Shown: positions 1 through 7,544 of the stretch, piece by piece | Position numbering within the stretch: the first letter of the stretch is position 1 | How the letters are laid out: each line of letters begins with the position of its first letter | NCBI RefSeq assembly: GCF_000230835.1 | Contig: NZ_CM001240.1 | Span: 2,550,501 to 2,614,500, forward strand | DNA: 64,000 nucleotides | Direction of reading: 5' to 3' | From: Clostridium sp. DL-VIII | GTDB taxonomy: Bacteria > Bacillota > Clostridia > Clostridiales > Clostridiaceae | Program-made: the position numbers and the translations under genes | Notes under the pieces: generated by a model | Seen by the model: only the letters and a program-made list of their open reading frames with translations | Database searches by the model: none | What the model was told of the DNA's origin: nothing

Positions 1-803
1 AGTTTTGCTATAGTAGTAGTTTCAATTCCATTTTCACTGATATAATCTACTATATCTTTATACATATCATAATCTTGTTTTAGTGAGTCAATAATATAAG
101 GAGTTTCTTTAGTTAAATCCATATCAGCATACCAATCGGTTACTTTTGAAATCTTAGGAAGATATACTTTATTGACTTGAAAATTATTAAATATTGGAAT
201 TAACCCACCCATATGGTCACCATGAGGATGTGTAAGTACAATATAATCAATTAGTGGCTTTCCATTCTTAATTTTTAAATCTTGCTCTTTTAAGAAACTT
301 ATAACTTTCTCCGAATGGTTAAAATCACCAGTATCAATCAATATTGTTTCTCCATTTGGAAGTTTAATGAATGAGCAATCTGCATTTCCTACACTTAAAA
401 ATTTTATGAATAAGTAGTCTGTCATTTTTCCAGGGCCTTTATATTCACCCGAATCAGAAAAACTCTCCATTTTACCATTGATAATTATATTTCCGACTGC
501 AAGTGAATGATCTGCCTTAACATAATATTTTTTACTGTCAATGGTAATCCATTCATTAGATACCATTATACCTTCGTTTGTTGAATAATATTTTTTGTTG
601 TTATAGTCATAAATTCCAGTTTGTAGCTTTCCTGACATATCAAAGGAATACCAATTATTATTTATGAATTTTTTACTAAATGTTACTCTTCCTTCATTGT
701 TTAAATGATCTTTTGTTACATACGAATTGATTCCAATAAATGAAAAACATAAAGCAAATATAATAGGAATTAGTATTAGTGTTTTTATTATATTTTTTTG
801 CAT
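1..803 (-). CDS. Secreted/anchored metallo-beta-lactamase-fold hydrolase (ComEC-type), 3' end outside window
   Basis: The ORF opens at an ATG behind an AAGAGG site and runs off the left edge, so the C-terminus is missing. The N-terminus is a hydrophobic signal or anchor (about residues 5-25). It is followed by short aromatic repeats resembling the cell-wall/choline-binding repeat type (NNWYSFDMSGKLQTGIYDY), then from about residue 135 a metallo-beta-lactamase fold like the ComEC C-terminal hydrolase domain. The metal-binding signature THPHGDHMGG is clear, preceded by the usual ILIDTGD strand. By family this is an extracytoplasmic metal-dependent phosphodiesterase or nuclease-like hydrolase attached to the wall; the substrate cannot be read from the sequence. 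The fold is confident, the repeat assignment moderate. Confidence 0.8.
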   Translation of the reverse strand, partial: MQKNIIKTLILIPIIFALCFSFIGINSYVTKDHLNNEGRVTFSKKFINNNWYSFDMSGKLQTGIYDYNNKKYYSTNEGIMVSNEWITIDSKKYYVKADHSLAVGNIIINGKMESFSDSGEYKGPGKMTDYLFIKFLSVGNADCSFIKLPNGETILIDTGDFNHSEKVISFLKEQDLKIKNGKPLIDYIVLTHPHGDHMGGLIPIFNNFQVNKVYLPKISKVTDWYADMDLTKETPYIIDSLKQDYDMYKDIVDYISENGIETTTIAK

Positions 804-1190
804 CTTTACTGTTGCCTCTTTAATATTTGTAATTCATTAGTAATATTATTCTTTGAATTTTTAATCTATAATGCAACAAATAAGGAATTAACTACAAACT
901 AACAAAATCTTAACTCAATCATAAAATTCAATCTCATTTTTTATAATAAGATAATGTTAATTATCCTTTTCAAAAATTAACTGAAACTGGACCCACATAA
1001 TACAAAGTTAAGTAAAAAATAGATATGCTGGAGCAGGAAGATAGAGGAAAGCAGTAAAGTTTATAGTGGATTTCAAAGGTCACACTTCGTCTCCACCATA
1101 AAAAGCACGACCATTTGCATGTAGCTTGAATAGCTGCGTGCAGGTGGTCGTGCTTTGTACTAAAATAATTAACTTAACTTAACATTATTA
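804..1190. other. Intergenic stretch with one long hairpin
   Basis: No ORF with a ribosome binding site is visible. The only clear structure is the hairpin at 1102-1156. The surrounding bases, including an ACTGAAACTGGACCC motif near 980, look like remains of an inserted element, but I could not name it. Confidence 0.4.
1102..1156 (+). repeat. 25-bp hairpin with 5-base loop
   Basis: Arms 1102-1126 and 1132-1156 pair along their whole length around the loop TGAAT. The outer 12 pairs (AAAGCACGACCA against TGGTCGTGCTTT) are perfect. All four non-Watson-Crick positions are T in the left arm opposite G in the right arm, so they are G-U pairs only in a plus-strand RNA; the minus strand would have A-C mismatches. 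No T-run follows on either side, so it is not a simple intrinsic terminator. It could be a structured RNA or the end of a mobile element. Confidence 0.6.
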
Positions 1191-2243
1191 TCAACCTAAA
1201 TTAACGGATACACCTTCAAGAGGAAAAGTTATTAATTTTCCAGTATAGTCAATTGTGCAGTTCGTTCCATCAATAATATTTTTGTCATTAAATAAGTTTA
1301 ATTCAAATTTGTAGAAATCATTAGCTAAATTATATGTATTTATAGGAACAGTTCCAGTCATTGCACCAATTTTTATTAAATCAAGGGCTTCAGGTATGCC
1401 GCCAAATCCAACGACATCTATCTTTTTTTCTTTATCATCTAAGTTATAGCCATTTTCTTGTAGTGTTTTTACAGTATTTACAGCAGCACTATCTTCATCA
1501 GTAATTATTAAATCTATATTATTGCCAAATCTTAAGAAAAATTGATAAACATCTTCTTTAATTTGAGATGGGAGATAGTAATAAAATTTTTCTGCAATTC
1601 TTTTACTTTTAATATTATTATTGTTTATTTGCAAAACGGAATATTTTATTCTAGTCGTAGATATTATATTATCAGGTGATCCTATAAAAACAATATAGTC
1701 GAGTATATTGTCTTTGTTTTTGTCCATATTTTCTCTATTTTTATTCCATGCATCCACAATAATATTCCCCTGTAAAGTTCCTTCATCAGCCGGATTTGTT
1801 CTTGCTAGAAAAGCTTTTTCATAGGATTGAACAGCTTTTTCATCTCCGTTATACATTATAATTACTGGGATATTAAATGCTTTAATCATATCTATAGCAT
1901 ATTTAGTATGAGCTACATCAACCATATCTATTGCTATAATATCAGCTTTTTTGTTATTAACAATATCTATAAGTTGGGTGTCTTGAAGATTTTGACTTCC
2001 TTTCCCATCATAAAAAGTATATTGTACAGTTTTTGAATTTTCTTGTTCAACTTTTTTCATATCTTCAATAAGTAATTGTATAGAAGCTATATTATAATTA
2101 CTAAACATGAGACTAACTCTAATGGGATTAGTCGTATTTACTGTTTCAATGGAATAAAAATTAGTAATATATATTTGAAATATACTGGGTGTTAAAATTG
2201 AAAGTGTAATAATTATAGCGACTATTTTTTTTAGTAGTTTCAT
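1191..2243 (-). CDS. Periplasmic-binding-protein-type sugar (galactose-like) binding protein
   Basis: 350 aa with a single N-terminal hydrophobic segment (residues 5-25) and no lipobox cysteine, so it is probably anchored by an uncleaved segment rather than as a lipoprotein. The rest reads as a two-lobed periplasmic binding protein of the MglB/ribose type: RVSLMFSNYN strand, KADIIAIDMVD, PVIIMYNGDE, then IITDEDSAAVNTVKTLQENG and IDVVGFGGIPEALDLIKIGAMTGTV segments. AGGAG lies 6 nt before the ATG. No permease or ATPase gene is adjacent, so it may serve a transporter or a sensor kinase encoded elsewhere. Clostridia often have such orphan galactose-binding proteins. The ligand is inferred from family only. 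Confidence 0.75.
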   Translation of the reverse strand: MKLLKKIVAIIITLSILTPSIFQIYITNFYSIETVNTTNPIRVSLMFSNYNIASIQLLIEDMKKVEQENSKTVQYTFYDGKGSQNLQDTQLIDIVNNKKADIIAIDMVDVAHTKYAIDMIKAFNIPVIIMYNGDEKAVQSYEKAFLARTNPADEGTLQGNIIVDAWNKNRENMDKNKDNILDYIVFIGSPDNIISTTRIKYSVLQINNNNIKSKRIAEKFYYYLPSQIKEDVYQFFLRFGNNIDLIITDEDSAAVNTVKTLQENGYNLDDKEKKIDVVGFGGIPEALDLIKIGAMTGTVPINTYNLANDFYKFELNLFNDKNIIDGTNCTIDYTGKLITFPLEGVSVNLG

Positions 2244-2608
2244 TTTATACTCCTAATATAATTATAAAAAATCATTTATTGATAGTATTGGTAAGTTTAT
2301 AAAAAATATGTTATAAAGTATTTAATATTTGTAGAATATAATATTACGTAAATATAGAATCATTTAATCGAATTCAAAGATTTTAAGAACATCTATAAAA
2401 ATATAGGTGTTTTTGGCAGTAGGATTTAGAAGTATAGTTTTAATAATGTTTTATTGAGAATAATTTTCAAATAAGTATACATGTCCAATATAATAAGTTA
2501 TAATATATATTAATTTAATATAGACTTTGTTTAAAACCAAATATAAGTTTGTTAGGTCATGATCTTAAGATAAGGGTCTAAATAATTAATTTTAAGAAAG
2601 GAATGAAT

Positions 2609-3346
2609 ATGTATATGATAAAATTAGTATTAATAAGACATGGAGAAAGCATTTGGAATTTAGAAAATAAATTTACTGGATGGACTGATGTAGATTTATC
2701 AGAAAATGGGCTTAAGGAAGCAAGATTGGCAGGAAAAATACTTAAGAAGAATGGATTCATTTTTGACATAGCGTACACTTCTGTTTTAAAAAGAGCAATA
2801 AGAACATTGGATATAGTATTACATGAGATGGATTTAATGTGGATACCTGTATATAAATCTTGGAAACTTAATGAAAGACATTATGGAGCGCTTCAAGGAC
2901 TTAACAAAGCAGAAACTGCAGAAAAATATGGAGAAGAACAAGTTCATAAGTGGAGAAGATTTGTAAATGTAAAACCACCAGAGCTAACAAAAGATGATCC
3001 AAGATATGCAGGTCATGATTTAAAATATAAAGATTTAAAAGAGAGTGAAATTCCATTAACAGAAAATTTAGCAGATACAGAAAAAAGGGTTTTAGAAGAA
3101 TGGAATGAAAACATAGCTCCTAAATTGAAAGAAGGTAAAAAAATTATAATATCAGCTCATGGAAATACTTTAAGAGCATTAGTAAAATATTTAGATAATA
3201 TTTCTAGTGACGGAATAGCAAATTTAAATATACCTACAGGTACACCTCTAGTATATGAATTAGATGAAAATTTAAAACCTATAACTAGTTATTATTTATC
3301 ATTAGAAGGAAAAGTACCTGAAAACATAATAGCTAAGCATATTTAG
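2609..3346 (+). CDS. gpmA: 2,3-bisphosphoglycerate-dependent phosphoglycerate mutase
   Basis: A glycolysis/gluconeogenesis enzyme that interconverts 3- and 2-phosphoglycerate through a phosphohistidine. The histidine phosphatase signature LVLIRHGES is at the N-terminus, followed by [13 protein letters not shown], the [15 protein letters not shown] block and the second catalytic region [15 protein letters not shown], all in the order expected of dPGM. At 245 aa it matches the usual 230-250. Three in-frame ATGs are clustered; AAGAAAGGA ends at 2602, so the ATG at 2609 has the best spacing (6 nt), with 2603 too close and 2615 possible. It stands alone between two divergently oriented units and ends before a shared terminator. 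Confidence 0.93.
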   Translation: MYMIKLVLIRHGESIWNLENKFTGWTDVDLSENGLKEARLAGKILKKNGFIFDIAYTSVLKRAIRTLDIVLHEMDLMWIPVYKSWKLNERHYGALQGLNKAETAEKYGEEQVHKWRRFVNVKPPELTKDDPRYAGHDLKYKDLKESEIPLTENLADTEKRVLEEWNENIAPKLKEGKKIIISAHGNTLRALVKYLDNISSDGIANLNIPTGTPLVYELDENLKPITSYYLSLEGKVPENIIAKHI

Positions 3347-3465
3347 TTTGAGATAAAATAGCAACAGTAGATGGGATATCATAGTTAAGTGTAAAATAAA
3401 TATGATGAACAATTGATACTATAATACCACAAAATAAAGATGCACAATTTGTATGAAATGTAATA

Positions 3466-3508
3466 AAGCCTATCCTTATAAAGACCACATGAGGATAGGT
3501 TTCTATTT
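3466..3508. terminator. Bidirectional intrinsic terminator between gpmA and the MocR gene
   Basis: Arms AAGCCTATCCT (3466-3476) and AGGATAGGTTT (3492-3502) pair with one wobble, followed on the plus strand by CTATTTTT. Two convergent genes end either side of it. Confidence 0.75.
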
Positions 3509-4927
3509 TTACTTAAGTGAGGCATTACTCATTGTGCACGCATCATTATGTAGTAATATGGATTTAATAATATTTAAACCTCTTTTAAGCTCAGCTAAAT
3601 TTTTTGGAGCAGTTATTGAAATACGAACAGCAGCAGGGACAGAAGCATTCCCAATAGCAAAACGCTCAGCACAGTAAACTTGTACACCAGCATTTTTTGC
3701 ACACGTCTCAAAGATTTTGCCATTCCAGCCTTTTGGCAGCATTAGCCATCGAAAATTGCAATATTTATCCCCAAGAATATCAAAGTCATTAAGAATAGCA
3801 TCAGTTAGATTACTTCTTTCAATTATCATATTTTTACGTTCTCTTACTATTTTGTCTCCAATAGGAGAGTTTATAAGTTGATGAATAATTTCAGCATTTA
3901 AAGGTGATATCATCATATTAATATTATAAAGAGCTGATTCTAAAGTTTTCTTATAAATATGTGGTGTAGCTATAAAAGAAACGCGAAGCCCGGCACATAA
4001 TGCTTTTGATATACTTGAAATATAAATTGTCTGCTCTGGAGCTAAGGCAGCAATTGGAGTAATATTTTTCTCACTTAACATACTGTTTATACCATCTTCT
4101 ATTATGATTAAATTAAATTCTTTTGCAACTTCAGCAATTTCATTCCTTGTTTTAAGAGACATTGTATGAGTAGTTGGATTTTGATGATCAGGAATTAGAT
4201 AGATCCCTTTTAATTCATTATTTCTACAATAATTTTTTAAAGCTATAGGTGACATCTCATTCATTTCCTGCATAATTGGAACCAATTGAATTCCGAGCAT
4301 TTTGGCCAAAGTTTTTACTCCAGAATAAATTAATGGATCAGTACCAATGCGATCTCCAGATTGAAAAAGAGACGACAATATAGCACATAAAGCATTTTGT
4401 CCGCCGGAAGCAAGGAGAATCTCTTTTTCGCTTATATTTAAGCCTAACTTTTTTAACCATTTTACTCCAGATGACCTTTGGGCAAGTGTACCACAGGGGG
4501 AAGAATATTCTAAAAATTTATCAGAATTAGGCTTACGCAACATATTTTCAATGAATTTAATCACATATTTATTTTGTGCATATGGGGGATATGTAGCACC
4601 CATTTCAATTAAATTTGTGGCATTTTTTGGATTTAAAAGAGTGCTATTAACATTAACATCAGATGAAATATAAGTACCTTTTCCTATTTCTCCACTTATT
4701 AAACCTTTCTGTTCGCATAATTTAAAAGTTCTAGAGATGGTACTTAAATTAACATCTAAAAAATCAGCAAGTTCTCTTTGTGGTGGCAGTTTATCTCCAG
4801 GCTTCAAAACTCCAGTCTTTATGTCTTCTTCTAATAAAGCTGATAACACCTTGTATAAGGGACCAGTTTTATTCGTTATATTTGGTTTCCAAGTCATTGG
4901 ATAATTATCAAAGGAATTGACAGGCAT
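3509..4927 (-). CDS. MocR-type regulator: GntR DNA-binding domain fused to an aminotransferase-fold domain
   Basis: The first ~80 residues are a GntR winged helix (LKPGDKLPPQRELADFLDV, then STISRTFKLCEQKGLISG). The remaining ~370 residues are a fold-type-I PLP domain, with the cofactor-binding lysine in YISSISKALCAG. Members bind PLP and use it as effector sensor to regulate vitamin B6, amino-acid or transport genes. I chose the ATG at 4927 because AAGGAG lies 7 nt upstream; the ORF extends further upstream to 4972 without a ribosome binding site. A perfect palindrome at 4963-4990 lies over the probable promoter, suggesting autoregulation. The 5' neighbour in the divergent direction is a gene fragment and then the racD unit, a possible target. 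At 472 aa it is the normal MocR length. Confidence 0.9.
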   Translation of the reverse strand: MPVNSFDNYPMTWKPNITNKTGPLYKVLSALLEEDIKTGVLKPGDKLPPQRELADFLDVNLSTISRTFKLCEQKGLISGEIGKGTYISSDVNVNSTLLNPKNATNLIEMGATYPPYAQNKYVIKFIENMLRKPNSDKFLEYSSPCGTLAQRSSGVKWLKKLGLNISEKEILLASGGQNALCAILSSLFQSGDRIGTDPLIYSGVKTLAKMLGIQLVPIMQEMNEMSPIALKNYCRNNELKGIYLIPDHQNPTTHTMSLKTRNEIAEVAKEFNLIIIEDGINSMLSEKNITPIAALAPEQTIYISSISKALCAGLRVSFIATPHIYKKTLESALYNINMMISPLNAEIIHQLINSPIGDKIVRERKNMIIERSNLTDAILNDFDILGDKYCNFRWLMLPKGWNGKIFETCAKNAGVQVYCAERFAIGNASVPAAVRISITAPKNLAELKRGLNIIKSILLHNDACTMSNASLK

Positions 4928-4962
4928 ATGTGTGCTCCTTCCAAATTTAAGATTAAATTGTT

Positions 4963-4990
4963 TTGCATACAATTATAATATTGTATGCAA
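4963..4990. promoter_or_regulatory. Perfect 11-bp inverted repeat, probable MocR operator
   Basis: TTGCATACAAT and ATTGTATGCAA flank a 6-bp centre (TATAAT on the plus strand). It lies 36 bp upstream of the MocR start. It may also serve a plus-strand promoter toward the racemase operon. Binding is inferred from position and symmetry. Confidence 0.6.
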
Positions 4991-5047
4991 ATATATTCAA
5001 TGTTATAATTGGAAAAAACAAACAATATTCTGTTTGGGGGCGTATAA

Positions 5048-5227
5048 TGTTCTAAATTTAATTATGATAAATTATATGATTATTTTGAAAATATTTTGGA
5101 ACTTCGTAAAATAGATAATCCAAGCCTTGATGTATTTGGATTCATTTTTACAGAAACTAGTAAGAAAAATGCAAAGGAACTAGATTATATTCTATCATCA
5201 GACTTATATGAATTTTGTAATCAATGA
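5048..5227 (+). pseudogene. Fragment of an unidentified gene (C-terminal part)
   Basis: An open frame of 59 codons follows a stop at 5045, has no usable start codon or ribosome binding site and ends at 5227. It reads like real protein (SLDVFGFIFTETSKKNAKEL), so it is probably the 3' end of a gene that lost its 5' part. I do not recognise the family. Confidence 0.35.
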
Positions 5228-5293
5228 TTTAGGAAGTTTTAGTATAAATATTAAGATGAAAAATGTAAATATACTAAGGGGAGAGTGATAAAA

Positions 5294-5989
5294 GTGAAGA
5301 CAATTGGATTAATAGGTGGAATGAGTTTTGAATCAACCTTAGATTATTATAGAATTATAAATGAAACAATGAGATTAAAACTTGGAAAACTGCATTCAGC
5401 AAAATGTATTTTGTATTCAGTTGATTTTGAAAAGATAGAAGTATTGCAGCATGAAAATAAGTGGGACGAGCTTACTTGTATTATGATTGATATTGCTAAG
5501 AAACTTAAAAATTCCGGGGCGGATTTTATTGTAATATGCACAAACACAATGCATAAAATGGCAAAGGATATTGAGGAAAAAGCCCAAATAAAAGTTTTGC
5601 ATATTGCTGAAGCAACTGGTGAAGAGATAATTAAAAGTAAAATTAAAAAGGTGGGATTACTAGGTACCAGTTTTACTATGGAGCAAGATTTTTATAAAAA
5701 AGTGTTAAAGGATAATTTTAATATTGATGTAATTATTCCTAGTAGAGAAGAAAGAGAAATAATTCATAAGATTATATATGATGAATTATGCAAAGGAATT
5801 ATAAATGAAGAATCTAAAGATCGCTACATAAAAATAATAAATAGTTTAGCTTCAAATGGAGCTGAAGGGATAGTTCTTGGATGTACAGAAATTCCATTAT
5901 TAATAAAACAGAAAGATATAGATATACCACTTTTTGATACAACTACAATACATTCTATTTCTGCTGCTGAATTTGCTTTAATTAATTAA
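5294..5989 (+). CDS. Aspartate/glutamate racemase family protein
   Basis: A cofactor-independent amino-acid racemase of the RacD type, about 231 aa. The characteristic N-terminus KTIGLIGGMSFEST and both catalytic-cysteine motifs are present: CTNTMHK in the first half and VLGCTEIPLL near the C-terminus. The frame opens at GTG 5285, but AAGGGGAG abuts that codon, so the GTG at 5294 (giving MKTIGLIGG) is more likely. It is followed 40 bp later by a TudS-like gene in the same direction, and the two probably form an operon. Substrate (Asp or Glu) is not decided by the sequence. The MocR gene upstream is a candidate regulator. Confidence 0.87.
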   Translation: MKTIGLIGGMSFESTLDYYRIINETMRLKLGKLHSAKCILYSVDFEKIEVLQHENKWDELTCIMIDIAKKLKNSGADFIVICTNTMHKMAKDIEEKAQIKVLHIAEATGEEIIKSKIKKVGLLGTSFTMEQDFYKKVLKDNFNIDVIIPSREEREIIHKIIYDELCKGIINEESKDRYIKIINSLASNGAEGIVLGCTEIPLLIKQKDIDIPLFDTTTIHSISAAEFALIN

Positions 5990-6029
5990 AATTTTGTGTT
6001 TATAATAGATAAAATGGAGGGATAACATT

Positions 6030-6578
6030 ATGTTTTCAGATTGTAGAAGTAAAAAAGTAGTATTAGTTTCACATTGTATTTTAAATCAAAACTCAATTTC
6101 AGATGGGACAGCTGATTACCCAGCAACAAATGAAAGTGTTTTAAAATTGCTTATCCAGTCAAAAGTTGGAATAATACAAATGCCTTGTCCTGAAACACTA
6201 TGTTTAGGTTTAGACAGAGGTGATATTCATGGAGCAGAAAGAGATGTTGTTGTAGAAAATACGAGAATAAGAGACAGTATGAATAAACCAACTGCTGCTG
6301 AAATACTAAATAAACTTGTAAATCAAGTTGTATTTCAGATAAACGAATATATTAATAATGGATTTTCTGTAGCAGGAGTTATAGGAATTAATCGTTCACC
6401 AAGCTGTGGTGTTAATACAACTTCAAAAAATAATAAGGAAGTTGATGGTGAAGGTGTTTTCATTGAGAGACTAAGAAATAAGTTAAAAGAAAAAGGTATT
6501 GATATTAAAATGATTGGAATAAAGGCATTAGAAACAGAAGAAGCATTACTATCAATAAAAGAATTGCTAAACAACTAA
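6030..6578 (+). CDS. TudS-related (DUF523) putative desulfidase, CD3072-like
   Basis: 182 aa. Three conserved cysteine motifs, VLVSHCILNQN, QMPCPETLCLGLDRG and RSPSCGVN, match the DUF523/TudS superfamily, where three cysteines hold a [4Fe-4S] cluster that removes sulfur from thiolated compounds such as thiouracil. This sequence resembles the branch named after the C. difficile CD3072 protein more than classical TudS. It has a normal AUG with GGAGGG before it and lies just downstream of the racemase gene in the same direction. The in vivo substrate and the functional link to the racemase are unknown. Confidence 0.75.
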   Translation: MFSDCRSKKVVLVSHCILNQNSISDGTADYPATNESVLKLLIQSKVGIIQMPCPETLCLGLDRGDIHGAERDVVVENTRIRDSMNKPTAAEILNKLVNQVVFQINEYINNGFSVAGVIGINRSPSCGVNTTSKNNKEVDGEGVFIERLRNKLKEKGIDIKMIGIKALETEEALLSIKELLNN

Positions 6579-6615
6579 TTAATTATTTAGCAGTCTTTGT
6601 ATTGAATTTGGTTAA

Positions 6616-7110
6616 TTATCGTTCTTCCATAATTGATATTTCAGCATTTTTACTTTGGCTAATTGTAAGTTTAATATTACCATTTGCATTATTTCCAACA
6701 AGCTTAAGTACATATTTCCCATTTGATAATTTTAGAGTTTTGCTTCCGTGGTCTGTACCAACTAATATATTTTCTATTTCTTTATTAGGATTAACTAAAA
6801 CTACTTTAAAATCACCACTATTAACATTTGAGTCATAGTCTAATGTAATTTCACCATCATCTTTTGAATTTATATTCCAAATTGCATCTACACCTAAAAA
6901 ACCACTATATTTTAAAGATAAATTCTGGTCAGAATTTTTAGTGATGCTAGATGTTGTATATATGTGATCTTTACTTGTTTTGGCTATTTTATCATTATCG
7001 TTGTATATATCGCTATATACAGTAGCTCTATTATAATTCATGTTACAACCGCTTATAAAAATGATCAGCGATATTAGAGAAAAATATACAAACTTATTTT
7101 TTATATTCAA
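6616..7110 (-). CDS. Small predicted lipoprotein of unknown function
   Basis: 164 aa. The N-terminus is a type II signal peptide with lipobox IFISGC, so the mature protein begins at the cysteine and is membrane-anchored outside. The mature part is beta-rich, with KDDGEITLDYDSNVNSGDFKVVLVNP and DHGSKTLKLSNGKYVLKLVG strands, similar in style to small bacterial immunoglobulin-like or beta-sandwich domains. The start is TTG, supported by GGGAGG 7 nt upstream. It is convergent with the desulfidase gene. I do not recognise a family. Confidence 0.75.
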   Translation of the reverse strand: MNIKNKFVYFSLISLIIFISGCNMNYNRATVYSDIYNDNDKIAKTSKDHIYTTSSITKNSDQNLSLKYSGFLGVDAIWNINSKDDGEITLDYDSNVNSGDFKVVLVNPNKEIENILVGTDHGSKTLKLSNGKYVLKLVGNNANGNIKLTISQSKNAEISIMEER

Positions 7111-7544
7111 ATTTCTTCCTCCCTATGCAATGCAGAATATTTTTATTAGGGACATTATATTTTGTTCAAATAAAAAAATTTTTATTCAAAATAATAAAAA
7201 TAGAAAATTACAAATTGCGAGTTTTAAAAGGAATAATAGATAGTTTTCTTAAAAAATAAAATTATATGTTCTACGGTAGGCGGCTCAATATGGAGTTTCT
7301 TACCTTTTTTATTTTTTGTAGTTATCAAAGCGTAAGGATTAAAATATAGTTTTTGGGAATAATAATTTGGGACAATATACTGGTATTATTGAGTGGATTT
7401 TAATAAATAATTAGATTTACATGAAAAAATAGTATTTGATTTTTTAATATTAGTTTTTATACAAAATTAAGTAGAAAGATAAATATATAGAATATAAGTA
7501 TAAAATGTAGGAGTTGTATAGTTATTTTTAAGGAGGCACAGTTT
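7111..7544. other. Intergenic region with an orphan plus-strand terminator
   Basis: No supported gene. It holds a terminator-like hairpin at 7275-7317 and the leader of the P-type ATPase. I looked for yybP-ykoY manganese riboswitch signatures, which often precede such pumps, and did not find them. Confidence 0.4.
7275..7317 (+). terminator. Terminator-like hairpin in the leader region of the P-type ATPase
   Basis: GGTAGG and CTTACC form the base of a 12-position stem, with CTC/GAG at the top and one mismatch plus wobbles between, followed by TTTTTTATTTTTT. No plus-strand gene ends just upstream, so it either ends a short RNA or attenuates the ATPase transcript 228 nt before its start. Confidence 0.5.

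Noticed and set aside
4917..5114. 65-codon ORF on the plus strand
   Set aside because: It overlaps the palindrome and the start of the MocR gene and has no ribosome binding site.
5048..5227. Complete small gene
   Set aside because: No start codon or ribosome binding site; treated as a fragment.
7111..7544. yybP-ykoY manganese riboswitch before the P-type ATPase
   Set aside because: The GGGGAGTA and related conserved blocks are not present.
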